NCBI GenBank assembly: GCA_903813345.2
Contig: CAIIXF020000011.1
Span: forward strand, 17,033,754 to 17,097,753
Source of the DNA: Owenia fusiformis
Lineage: Eukaryota; Annelida; Polychaeta; Sabellida; Oweniidae
Direction: 5' to 3'
DNA length: 64,000 nt
Below, one piece after another: positions 37,060 through 48,600 of the stretch (position 1 is its first letter; each line of letters starts with the position of its first letter). The position numbers were made by a program, and so were the translations under genes. The notes below the pieces were generated by a model, which saw nothing but the letters and a program-made list of their open reading frames with translations, was not told the DNA's origin and did not search any database.

Positions 37060-38329
37060 CAGCCTATTTGGACAAACGTTTATTCTTTTCAGTCTCACTT
37101 TCAAAAATTGAGTAGTCCTTGTAATTTATCACACACTTGTTTCTGACTGCATGACCTGCAAAATGCTAAGTTTAATGATTGCTTCCATTGATTAGGGTGT
37201 AGTGAGTGTTGTTGAGAGAGTCCACTTGTTTTTTATGCTCACTGATTCTAACTGATACTTTCCTAGCTGTTTCACCTATGTATTGTTTCTTATAACTACA
37301 AGGGGCACTATAGATAACATAAGATTTATTAATTTTCTCTTGCTGCTCTTTAGGGTGGCGAATTGAAGTACCTGCTTGACCGTAGTGTGTGGTTTTGTAG
37401 CGTTATCTATCTTGTATTGCTATAAACTCTTCTTATCTTACCTGTGACTCCTTGAACATAAGGTATGGTGGTAAAGACTACACTGCCTTTTTCCCCACTA
37501 GGTCTCTTGGTACCTTTTATTTCACCAACAACCTTCTAGATTACTGGAGTGGGGTATCGACAACTACCTAACACTTTGACAATGCGGCCATATTCTGTTT
37601 TCTTGTCTGAATTCTTGTGTGACTACGCCTTCCTTCCTGTTCAGCAATGTGCTAAGGTGGTGAGATGTATGAGATTTCTCTCTTAAGACTGTCACTCGTT
37701 AGTCTTTTGTCTAAGAAAGCTAATTGTTACGATCCTGCTCTTGTTCCACTGGGAACTTTATGTTACCAGCCTTGTCAATACTATCCAATTGCTGTGTTAA
37801 GATGTCTACCTTGTCTTTTTACCACTTCCAATGTGTTATCCACATAGTGGGTTTCCATCATTCTGATTTATCAGAGCCCCTCTTTACCTAACGCTTTTGT
37901 CTGAACTATTCCAAAATGACAGTAAAGGCTGTGGATCCCACGATGGGTTTCCATCACGGAGTTGATTCTGATTTCTCTAGCCATTCCATGTAGAGGTTGA
38001 CAATCACCTGGGATACCGGTGATTCCATCGCTGTTACGAAAATAGTTTTTGTATACTGTCCATGGTTTCAGGTATGTGCGAATTCGCGAATAATGAAACG
38101 ACATCAACTATGAGATAAGCATCTCATCCTCTGAGAATGCGACATCCCGTATAACTAACGCAGGTGTGAAGAATTCTTAATAAAGTTATCATTCTTACCA
38201 ACCATAGAAGCAAGAATATCAGCGAGTTTACGTGAAACTTTGTATCCTATAGAACCTGTGTAGTCTACAGTGGGTCCTTAAGGCCTTAATAATCGGATAA
38301 GTCAAGCATATCGTAATGGATTATATAAA

Positions 38330-39180
38330 ACACTATCCAGATGAACATATTCAATAATAGACAACTAGATAAAGTTCCTAAATCACAAAGACACACTTTC
38401 CTACCACGTGACCACCTTTAAAAAGATACGGGATACAGTTAAGTTGCAAATGGAGCGGGTATTCTCAATATTTGTCCATTAGGCTTTTCTGGTAATAATA
38501 CGTAACATACTGCTCGTTGAATCTGTACAATGTATATAGTAGAACACATTTGGAATATATGTGAAATCTCGCAAACCTTCAGAACTATGGAAATAAACAA
38601 ACGTCCTCCATTTGCAACTTCATTTGTTTCATTTGATTTATTTAGCATGTGTTTATATGGTTTGCTTGTCTTTTCATATTCAATCGTTAATTAAAGCCTA
38701 GCTAAAGCTGTATTTTATATTTAAAACATAATATACAGACCCTTCCAGTAGATCATCCAACTGTATGTTACTAACGAGCCGAAGAAGGTCGCTTATTATA
38801 TGGCATCGCCACTCTTATGCAAGGTGAATACTGACACTTTTAAGAATGTACATGTTTTTTTTGCTGTATGCCAGTATTGCATACGCAACATTATTCCATA
38901 GTTAGCATGATATTCATAGGATAACATGTGAAAATAAAAACGGTATTTTTGAAATCCGTGGTAAAATATGATATTTTGGACAACTTTTCACTTAACCATA
39001 ACATACGGTTTTTTAGCCATGACATACGACGTCGTATGCGATGGTTTATGGATTTTTGCTACTTCAGACTCAAAACGAGGCTAAGTGTCAACATCGCCGG
39101 ATCGTTTGGAAATTCGAATTAAATAACTTAATTTCCGACGGTTCCGATGATGACTTTAACTATGGAATAAATAGAACATC
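38330..39180. other. Intronic stretch with no recognised feature
   Basis: Copy B intron between the 40.3 and 35.5 kb exons. I see only short frames and no terminal repeats, apart from a small CATACGACGTCGTATG palindrome near 39025. Confidence 0.45.
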
Positions 39181-39181
39181 C

Positions 39182-39313
39182 TATGATTTACTCGTGATAT
39201 GATTTTAATCCACTCATGGATATTGATATCTGCACTCTCTCGCTACGCTCGCTCGTGCAGATATCATATCCATTCGTGGATAAAAATCATATCACTCATA
39301 AATCATAGGATAT
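39182..39313. repeat. Imperfect 130-bp palindrome
   Basis: TATGATTTACTCGTGATATG at the left pairs with CATATCACTCATAAATCATA-type sequence at the right. The core is TCTCGCTACGCTCGCTCGTG. Predicted to fold into one long hairpin. Confidence 0.7.
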
Positions 39314-39691
39314 CCTCTATTTATAACCTCCATTCCCCTCGCCATGCATCATGGATGCGTCTTAAAGATATTTTAATTTTAGACTTTTAAACGTTCTATC
39401 CTGTACTTATTTTTTATTTATTCTGTTATCATCAGGATATGATTCACGGAAGGGTGGATTTTCGGATTATTTGATATCTTTTCTAGATCTCTCTGGTCCC
39501 CCAAGAAGATGTTATATTGACCCCCTTTTTTATCACCAGGGTATAAAATGTAAATCCCCTGTAGGAATGTGTAAAGGCTTTATCAGTTGGACTGAGAGTT
39601 TAGCTAAATATCGGTCCTTCGGAAAGGTATGTATCGTCTCTTTAGATAAACCATCCCTCCCTAACAGGGGTGAACATATTAGAGAATTTTG

Positions 39692-39824
39692 GTGAGTTTC
39701 ATGTTCGAATCATAATATAGACCCCAGAGCAGGTATAATGTCGAGTAATAAATACCTTCGACCTAGGCTCGATATAACACCTGTCCCTCGTTCTCTATTA
39801 TGATTTTAACATGAAAACTCACGT
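39692..39824. repeat. Imperfect 130-bp palindrome
   Basis: GTGAGTTTCATGTTCGAATC at the left pairs with the ATTTTAACATGAAAACTCAC arm at the right. The core holds CCTTCGACCTAGGCTCGATA. Similar in size to the hairpin at 39182-39313. Confidence 0.65.
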
Positions 39825-40321
39825 AAATTTTTCGAATATTCATATAATGGTCCACCATTACTTCGGCCCTCTGATATGACGTCGCACATTTCTCGTTTTA
39901 CCAGGGGTATTGTTCTTCGAATTAAACCAGGGGGAAATGTAAACTTTGTTCACAGTTTAAGGCGTGAATACAGTCATGTTCGATATAATAATATACATAT
40001 GGATACTCGATGGATGCCTGTCAATTTATATCAATTGGATGTTTCTCCGATGTACATGAAATGGTAAAATGTGAAGTTTTCTTCGAGTTTTTACGGTTGA
40101 ACTCACGAAAATACCCATCATATTTATCCACCTATTCACCGGAAGCATATAACATGAAACCCGTCCCTCGTGTAATGTATGCATCGTTTCTTGAAAGTTT
40201 CTGGAGACTGGAGAGAACCATTTGAGCCATTACTTTACAATACATGTTAAAGCTGAAAAAATAGTTGTTTTACATTTTAAGCACATTCTTATATCATTTA
40301 TCGAAGAGAATTTTTATTTAC

Positions 40322-40600
40322 TTGTTATTGCATCCTTTATGGGTGACGATTCAACAACGCTGTAGTTTACATACGTAACTTCAATCCTAACAGTATACCT
40401 AGCACCCGCGCGCAGTCCTGTTAAGTTGATTTTATTGTCAAGGCTATTGGTAACATCTATAGCGAGGGGAGTGGGATTTGCTTCATATTGCTGGTAAGAC
40501 ACTGATAGCTTTGTTGCTGGTCGTTTGAGTTCTTCCCATTTAACCACCAATGACGTTTCTGTCTCGTCGCTGATCCAGAAGTTTGAAATTGGACCAGGGC
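40322..40600 (-). CDS. FN3-domain exon (type B), RPTP-like copy B
   Basis: A 279-bp exon (93 codons, phase 1-1) has acceptor atcttag/GCCC and donor ACAA/gtaaat. It reads PGPISNFWI, strand-B Trp in LVVKWEELK, VSYQQYE, and INLTGLRAGARYTVRIEVTY. Paralogous to 11066-11335. The intron on its 5' side (to 51703) is 11.1 kb long and holds the Polinton. Confidence 0.88.
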
Positions 40601-41651
40601 CTAAGATGGAAATAAATAATCAAATATTTATTTTGTATCATATTTTCCCCTCTATCTATATCTAGCATATAGATCCAGCATGCAGCACATTTAACACGTA
40701 TAAATAATATTCACGGCTGATGTTAGCACCAACTATTAATTATTTGATTTTACTTGGGAAACTTGGATAACTCTCTGCATTATCACTGTTCCACAACCAG
40801 TTACTTTGACGGAACGTTAAGTAAAAAAGGAATTTCCTGGACAAGAGTTTTTCGTTTTCCCGATTTAAACTTATTAGTCAAGCGGCGGATTATTACTTGA
40901 TACAAAGACAAAATAGTTACATAAGGGAGTTTAAGATTAGCGTAAATAACCAATTTACCTATACCTATACTGTACGTAGTTTGTTATTACACTAAGCGGT
41001 ATTTTACCTTAATTACAAAGTTTACGATACGTAATTACCTATAAATGGCCGAAGATAGGTAATTCGAAAACGTATGTTTTTATCCAACAAATTATGTCAT
41101 TTCTAGATCAAATATCATCTATTAAACTTTAAAATAGTAACGACAAACATTTCTCAATCGATCTGCATAGAAATTAAGTGGTCGAACACATTCATTGATG
41201 CGATAAAGATGCCATGTGATGATGCATGAAATTCTTGAATTTAAATATTCTTCATCAGTTTTTCTCATTGTAAATGTATGAAATCACTAAATCAGCCATT
41301 TTTCTTGTGGTTTTAATTTTTTAACTTTACTATTTTGTCACTCTTATCGCCTGATCATGCTAGAAATTTAACATTTCGCCTTAAGTCACTGCCCCATTAG
41401 CGGGCTCACAAGCAACACCCCCTCCCAACTACAGTAGCTACACCACACTCTCTCTGAAGTCTATAACAGTTCTTGGAGGTGACATGTACTGGTATATGCC
41501 ATATAAGCCATTGCATGGTTTTCATTCTATAATTAGGATGTTAATTTTATCATAAATTGTAGCATACTGTTTCGTACCCTTTTACGTTAATCTTAAACTC
41601 ATTTTGCAATACGCATTACCTATACGCATCCGTAACAAACATACGGATAGG

Positions 41652-41942
41652 AGTAGTAGGAAAATTGGTTCCATCAGCCCAGGCTGGTCACTAGGCTGGT
41701 CATCTAAAACCGGAAGTCAGCCATTTTGACAGGAAGTCAGCCATTTTGACCGGAAGTCAGCCATTTAAACCGGAAGTCAGTCATTTCGAATCTCCTGGCA
41801 GGAAGTCAGCCATTTTGAATTCTGTCTGGGCAAGTTGATGACATCATAGCGGATGTTCAGCCATTTTGAATCTGTCTGGGCAAGAGGGTGACATCATAGC
41901 GGAAGTGAGGCATCTTTGAGTCGGTCTGGGCAGGTTTTAAAA
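41652..41942. repeat. Polinton left terminal inverted repeat (291 bp)
   Basis: Nearly identical to the reverse complement of 50882-51172. It contains about five short direct repeats of the type CGGAAGTCAGCCATTTTGA, then longer units with TCTGTCTGGGCAAG and GACATCATAGCGGA. Diverged units continue inward to about 42035 without a partner on the right. Confidence 0.93.
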
Positions 41943-42397
41943 CGGATGTTCAGCCATTTTAGATTTTGTCCGGGCACGTTTATAACATCATAGCGGAAGT
42001 TCAGTCATTTTAACTTTGCCTGGGCAAGTGGATCATATGTTTGGCAGGAAACGTAAAGGTAGCCATATTGATAGCCTTATATCATATGAATAAGGATTAC
42101 GATGGCATTGGTCTCACTCGAATCATGAATACATGCTCTTGAAGCATCTATTTTTAAGAATCTTTAGTTAAAATTGGGGAATTTATAGAGGCTAATTTTT
42201 TAACTTTTGACTAAATTTATGTTAGGTATACTATAGTCTCAATGAGAAATGGGGGATGGCTTATATAACAACTTCACTTATCTTTCTACTTTCACTTACA
42301 GTGTATGAACATAACACGAATTCTTTCAACACACATAAAATTTTATTTACATATAATACAGCATGATATACATCATAATTACATTTCTATACAATAT

Positions 42398-43498
42398 TTA
42401 CAATAATGTTATATCAGAGTCCTTGACCCACGAGTCAAACTTTTTAGGCCAATATTGCCAACGCACTAAATGTTCCTTTTGACCCTTTCTTGTTCGTGTT
42501 TTTAGGATCTTTTCCACCTTCCAAATATCATCTTCATTTGCTTGTACCCTCTGGAGCTCTGCTTGGTAAAAAGTACCCTTAATGTCTTCATTTTGAAAAT
42601 CTTTTAAACGATACAATGGAAGGCCCTGTCTGATGAAACGTTGTGCTACTTTAAAAATTTCACCAGTCCAATGCTCGTTGTATTCTCTTGTAAAAATATG
42701 TTTCGATTGGGTAATTCTAACCAAAGCTCCAATGGGAAATTTAAATATATATTTTGACCTAGTTTTAACAGCAGCTGATTTTGGATAGTACATCCGCCAC
42801 CAAATGGCCAGTTCATCATCTTTAGATACATTTTTAGGAGCCATCTTTATGCTCCTATGCCAGGTGGCATTATAACTTTTAACAAAATTTTGCAAATCGT
42901 CTAGATATCTGTAGTTCTGTTTATATGTCATGAACCTCATTATTTTCGTCTTCAATGTCTTTATAAGGCGCTCGGAAAAGTTGGCTTTGGGTGTATTTTC
43001 CGTAACAAAATGGCGTACTCCCCATCGAGCCAGCAATGTCTGTACGACCCTCGCACGAAATTCTTGACCTTTATCCGTTCTAATGACATCTGGTTGACGC
43101 TGCCCTTCTTTGAAGATGTCATCAAAGGCCTCTGCAACAGATTTACCCTTCTTGTTAGGTAGAGGCTTAACCCAGGCAAAACGGGACATGATGTCAATGA
43201 CGACTAGGATAAACTTCGTATTGTCATTCTCTGTTGACCAAGTAGACATATCCATGAGATCAGCATCCCATTGTTCATCAATATGTGAAACATATACTTT
43301 GTTCCGAGTAAATTGTCTCTTATAAGGTCTCTGTAGGCCATAAGCTTCTTGATTGTCCAGCCATTTCTTTATCTGATAACGGGACAGCTGGTATTTCCCA
43401 TCATTTAGTACAGCTCTATAGAGTTTGTCTGGTCCAGCAAAGGCTCCAGAATTTCGACTGTCGAAGTATAATTTCTTTAAATAGTCTCGATATGCCAT
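42398..43498 (-). CDS. Polinton integrase (DDE, retroviral type) with chromodomain
   Basis: A 366-residue open frame with no intron. It catalyses strand transfer of the element ends into chromosomal DNA. The rve-type core has candidate catalytic residues D80 (WDADLMD), D142 (IRTDKGQEF) and E176 (NFSERLIKTLK), giving D-D-33-E. The C-terminal 35-40 residues (VEKILKTR..., HLVRWQYWP, SWVKDSDI) form a chromodomain, common in this family and thought to guide targeting to chromatin. The start Met lies 59 bp after the ATPase stop, so the two genes are tightly packed. All key residues are present, and the frame is intact. Confidence 0.94.
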   Translation of the reverse strand: MAYRDYLKKLYFDSRNSGAFAGPDKLYRAVLNDGKYQLSRYQIKKWLDNQEAYGLQRPYKRQFTRNKVYVSHIDEQWDADLMDMSTWSTENDNTKFILVVIDIMSRFAWVKPLPNKKGKSVAEAFDDIFKEGQRQPDVIRTDKGQEFRARVVQTLLARWGVRHFVTENTPKANFSERLIKTLKTKIMRFMTYKQNYRYLDDLQNFVKSYNATWHRSIKMAPKNVSKDDELAIWWRMYYPKSAAVKTRSKYIFKFPIGALVRITQSKHIFTREYNEHWTGEIFKVAQRFIRQGLPLYRLKDFQNEDIKGTFYQAELQRVQANEDDIWKVEKILKTRTRKGQKEHLVRWQYWPKKFDSWVKDSDITLL

Positions 43499-43557
43499 CT
43501 TACACTGTCGGAATCTGACTCCTTAATGACGATCTCTCTTTAAATTGCTAATATTTA

Positions 43558-45136
43558 TCACTCAGTACTTGATTCAACAGCCTCGTTTTCGGATTCACTC
43601 TGTTCTTCCTCAGAGCTACTTTCCTGGTCGGTATCCTCTATAAAGACCTCATCAAACTTGTGTTTGTTTTTTAAAAGTGTCTTCCTAATGGCTAAGTTCA
43701 CAGAGACACCCCTCCTCATCATATTATTTATCGAATCAATTATATTTCTGTGTAACGCATTGTCTTTTACATCAGCCGTTAGCTTGACGAATTGTTTATA
43801 TCCTTTCATAAATTCTTCCTTATACTTCGATAATAGTTTATTATCTGCCTTTTCTACGGCCTCTGTCTTATCCATCTCTCTATCCATATACTCATCCACT
43901 TTACGTCTGTGGTCTTCCTCATTCTGTCTTATTGACCACTTCTTTAAGAATGCAAATGTTTCATTTGCTTTCAAATCACCATCATCGTCATCAACGTCAT
44001 TGTCTTTGTCTTGAGGAATCTTCTCCTCAATATTTTGGGTAGATTGGGTCCTCATCCTCTTGGGTAGTGGTCCCTGATCTTGACACCAATTTTTTATATG
44101 CCTCTGTAAGTCGTGAATGCTTTCAAATACTAAACCACAGTCATCACAGGATACCATGTTGTCTTCTCGAACTTCACGTTCCAAGTAAGGGTAGTTCTTA
44201 ACATCCCTACTATTTATAAATGTTGTCGTCGGATAGTCGACTTCTGAAATACCCTGTCTTTCAAGTAAGTGTTTTGAATCATTCATTGGTTCCTTGTAGG
44301 TGCGGGAATCGTGATGACTTTCAAATTCAACTTCACTTTTAGTAAAGGCATTTGGTTTCAATCTGCTGTGTTCTGAGGTTTCTTGCTTCAGATCAAGAAG
44401 CAAGTAACCATAGGGTCGACTAGTTGCGTTGGTATATGCTCTGACCAACTTGTTTCCATTTCCGGGGTACATCTGCCTCGATAAGAATGCCACCTGTTGG
44501 CGATCTCTCGGGTTATTAAACAGTATCATATAGTGAGAGTTTAAGCTCATCGATCTATTCATTTTTCCTTGATGATACATATTCTGGAGCAGGCATATCA
44601 CAGACAGATTTCGATGGTGACTGCCTTTGCTATAGAGATCACATATCCGTTGATCATTTGTTGCTTCATTCATAAGATCATCGAGAAGTATCAAAGTAGG
44701 AACCGAAGTGTCAAGGTATCTTGAATCATCAATATCCTCTGGTATTCCCTTCACAAATTCCAAACGTTGGTTTTTTCTTAGCTCTTCGTAGGCAGGCTGC
44801 CATTGACCATAACACCAGATAATTCTTCTAGGAATTGGGGATATATACCGTTCAATATTTTGAATCAAGTGCTTCATAAGCCAGGTCTTCCCCGACGATG
44901 TTGGTCCGGCTGAAAATACAACAAAAAAAATATTTTAATACATTAGCAAGCTCTTTTCCTATATTTGTGTATTTATACATCTATCAGACTATACCTATAC
45001 CTGCTATCATAGTAAACGGATGTTTCAGCATAACATCCGATTGATGTATATTTTCTCCATGAAACTTATTCATATGCCGTGATAGGTTATCACCTCTCGT
45101 GAAATTCACACTACACTCAGAACAATTGAAAGACAT
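43558..45136 (-). CDS. Polinton packaging-type ATPase (two exons) with C2H2 finger
   Basis: Exon 1 is 45001-45136 and exon 2 is 43558-44909, joined through donor GCAG/gtatag and acceptor attttcag/CCGG (91-bp intron); the total is 495 codons. Exon 1 encodes one C2H2 finger (C5, C8, H21, H26). The Walker A motif GPTSSGKT (about residues 47-54) sits right after the junction, and Walker B LILLDDL is near 118-123. This fits the FtsK/HerA-like A32-type ATPase of Polintons and their viral relatives, which moves DNA into particles. A second Cys/His finger is near residues 300-321, followed by an acidic, low-complexity, coiled C-terminal third that ends EESSTE-like. The fingers are an unusual addition. 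Confidence 0.88.
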
Positions 45137-45306
45137 GTTGTCTGTTCAAGATCTATCAGTAAAATGACTCAAAACATGGACAACTTAAAATATATAAGAA
45201 TATTCTAAAGTGCAGTATTTGGATTGATTCAAAATGTATCAATTAAGATCAATTGAAAATATAAACATGCATTGATGACATTATAAACTATTGTATAATT
45301 AAGTAT

Positions 45307-45642
45307 GGGGAGGAGGTCTGGAGGATAGAGAAAAGAGGAGGTTGGGAGGAGTTAAGGATGAGGTAGGGAGGTGGGAGGAGGTAGGGAGGAGATAGGAGGA
45401 GGTAAGGAGGAGGTAGGGAGGATGTGGGAGGAAGCGAGAGGAGGTAGGGAGGAGTTGGGAGGAGGTTAGGAGGAGGTAAGGAGGTAGGAAGGAGGAAAGG
45501 AGGAGAAAGGAATGATGTGAGAGGAAGAGGGAGGAGGTAGGGAGGAGGTAAGGAGGAGGTAAGGAGGAGGTAGGGAGGATGTGGGAGGAGGCAGGAGGAG
45601 GTAGGGAGGATGTGGGAGGAGGTAGGAGGAGACTGAAGGATA
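45307..45642. repeat. Polypurine GGAGG minisatellite, about 335 bp
   Basis: Nearly pure G/A on the plus strand, built of GGAGGTAGGGAGGA-type repeats with few T. It lies between the polymerase stop (45673) and the ATPase start (45136), so it must sit in the ATPase 5' region or the polymerase 3' region. Confidence 0.92.
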
Positions 45643-45672
45643 TTTAAAGAGGGTGTAAGTTTCGATATGTAC

Positions 45673-48600
45673 TTACTTGCTTATCTTATAATGACCATGT
45701 GCCAAAGTCCTGATCCCATCATCTAGCACATACCTCTTGTCATCATATGGGTTAAGCGTAATCTTATTGATCTTTAACATGTATATCTCATGTTTGAAAG
45801 ACCTGAATTGCTTCATGCATCCCATAGACAGCTTATGACCGAGCACTGCCTCTCTATAGTCGTCATGAGTGATAGTGTTCTTGACAACTGCTCTATTAAC
45901 CCCCTTCGCAGTTTTCTTGGCTTCACCAGCCACTAACAGAGAATACATCTTTGGTTTTAAACCAACAAATTCAGATGGAGGTATCCCCGCGGTTTCATCT
46001 TTAAACTTCCCGATGACCTTCTTGTTATCTAAAGAGAATAATGGGTGGTCCTTCGGAAAGTCAGATGTATCATAAAGATCCTTTTGCTGACCCATATCTG
46101 CAAAAATGTCATCTGTGTATATGTGATAACACAGGCTGAAATATAAAATATAAACACATAATACTACTTTATTAGTGATAAAATAGTTATACTAATGATA
46201 TAAACACAACAATATTATTATAATATGTAAATCATTTTTGAAACATTATAAATACCTGTCAGTATCTGTAAAAAGAAGAGTTGCATCGTCTCCATATGTC
46301 GGAACAATATGATCATAGTGGTAATTGTACATCAGTGTCTTGCTGACATCAAGAATGGTGAAGCCACAGTATATTGGGCGGTTAAGGTAGAGCTTAGTTT
46401 TCCTTAGTTCAACAGCGGCCAGATCTTCATTGAATATGTTGAAGGCATAAAAGCTCGGTTTGCAGACTAATTTCCGGAGTCTTTTATCTTTATGAACAAG
46501 CTCAATCTGTCTCCGTCGGCGTAAATTTTCACAGGTTTTGCCAAAGACACTGAAAACAGATACGATTCTCAATTAATAAGATTAATATGAATTGAGGATG
46601 TCGATTTAATAACTTAAATAATTTATATGACATAACTATAGAGTTGCATCTCACCTGTTGTTCATTAACTTGAACAGATCCTTTTCAAACGCATTCTTTG
46701 CCAGCTTTCTTCTTTCTGTATTGAGATCGATATATGATTTCAACCATCTTGACTGTTTGAAGGTTATCGCACGATGTATTTTCTTGAGTTTTAAGCCATA
46801 CCCCATATATTGTTGAAGGTTTCTGTAGTGCACAACATATTTTTCTTTGTTGCTCAGATTGGGAATCAACTTCTTCGTTGTATTACAATTCAGCTCTAGG
46901 TCTTCAGCCAGATGTTTACAGAATGGAGAGATTAGGTCATTGTCTAAACAACACGATTCAGGGGCCAATGGATAGTCTGAATGGATATCATGCAGATTTT
47001 GAGGATATTCCAAATCCACTTCAAGAAAGTATCCATCCTCTGCATCCTCTGCAATGTTGTTTATATCTAGGTCGTTGATTTCATCTTCACCCAACCATCT
47101 AAATCCATGTGTTGGCAAAGGTTTACTCATGGCCCAACCATACAGATTGTTTGCATCGACATATGATATATACGATTTTGGCTCATCTGGAGAATAGTCG
47201 GACATATACGGGTTGTTGGCTTTAGCATATCGATGGGAAATCATGGCTATACCACCTCGGAGTCCAGCCTCAATAAACAGATGCATATCTGGATCAGTGA
47301 ATAATTCTAACCTCACCCCTGTGTACTTTAGTGCGGCATTCCACGCTAATCCAGGAGCAGTGTAGAAATGAGCAGGATCAAGGTCATAAAGATTCATTGA
47401 GAGAGTTCGGAAGTTTTCAAAGACATCAGCCAGTAGCAGAACATCTGTCTTCAGATATAAATTGTGATATTCTTCAAATGTTGTCATATTGAAACGTTGC
47501 CAAACATTCTGCGCATGTTTATAGTCAGCATCAGTTAACATTTCATTTATTAAATCATTGAAAAAATCATGTTGGGGTGGGAGTTCATGACACATGAATT
47601 TCTCTGACGTATCGAACCATGAATATGGGAAAACTCCCTTTCGCAAAAGAAGATCAATATCTTCTAGGGAGCATTCACTTGATAAATGTTGAAACTTTTC
47701 TGATCCTTCCTGGGCTAGATTTTGAGTCAGCTTTTCGAGAGATGTGCCAAGAAATTGATATGAATCAATAAAATCCATCGATCCCATTGAAAATGAAATA
47801 TATTTCTCCATGTTTGTTGGTATAACCTTCAGCTTACCATGTTGGTACTGGCCTATACTCTTCATTATTAGGTGTGCATCATAGTTCTGTAAAAACAAAG
47901 AATATTTTGTTCGTGTATATTCAATAAATATTCAAGTTTAACATACTAAATATGCGTAATCCCACAATGATTTAACATGTTAGCGATATTAATAAAAATC
48001 AGTGATTTATGAGTATATCATACCTTTAGATTATGGAAGACAACTGGAATTTTCCCTCTGAACCGGAAATTGACGTTACATGTACTATGTGCAGCTCCTC
48101 TGAAGCGACCTGGAAACAATGATTTAGAATGAAAATGTTGGTTATCATCAAACTAAATGTATAAAACTATGAAATGGAGCATTTGTAATATAAAGTATCC
48201 CACCTGTCACATGATCGTGGTCCCTCACTCTATCATCGCCCATTGGTTTCTTACAGATGTGGCAGTTCACAGCATTGTTAAAAGAATTCAAATCCCCGGG
48301 TTGCATTCTGAGAGGCTTTTGTTCATGCCTGTACCATTGGTACAGAGTATTTTGAGTATTCGAATGACTTGGGTTGGGTTGACAACCTTGGACTTTCTCA
48401 GTGGCAGCCTCGAAGTCAGCATATACAATCCATGGCGCCTTAAGTTGTTTCTCTACGTTGTTGTAATAAAGCCATTTATCTTTTTCTGATGGCATTTCTA
48501 TCTTCTGTGGTCCGTGTATTTGACAATAGTCAATGTGAGACTCCAGTAAAGAAGCTTTGGTGAATCCATGTAGACAATAGGGGCAAAAATGACGTTTTCT

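Larger units (their letters stand above)
35829..38320 (-). mobile_element. Decayed Penelope-like retroelement
   Basis: On the minus strand, broken frames carry reverse-transcriptase pieces (about 37976-38027, NLYMEWLEKSE; about 37821-37853, YVDNTL, where YVDDT is the usual catalytic motif; then a SFLDKRLT segment). These are followed by a GIY-YIG endonuclease segment (about 37222-37319: IYSAPC, YIGETARK, RISEHK). RT followed by a C-terminal GIY-YIG is diagnostic of Penelope-like elements. Frameshifts and stops make it non-functional. Its edges carry a 26-bp inverted pair beginning TCCATTACGATATGCTTGAC (35829-35854 / 38295-38320). A mariner element is inserted in its 3' part. Confidence 0.82.
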
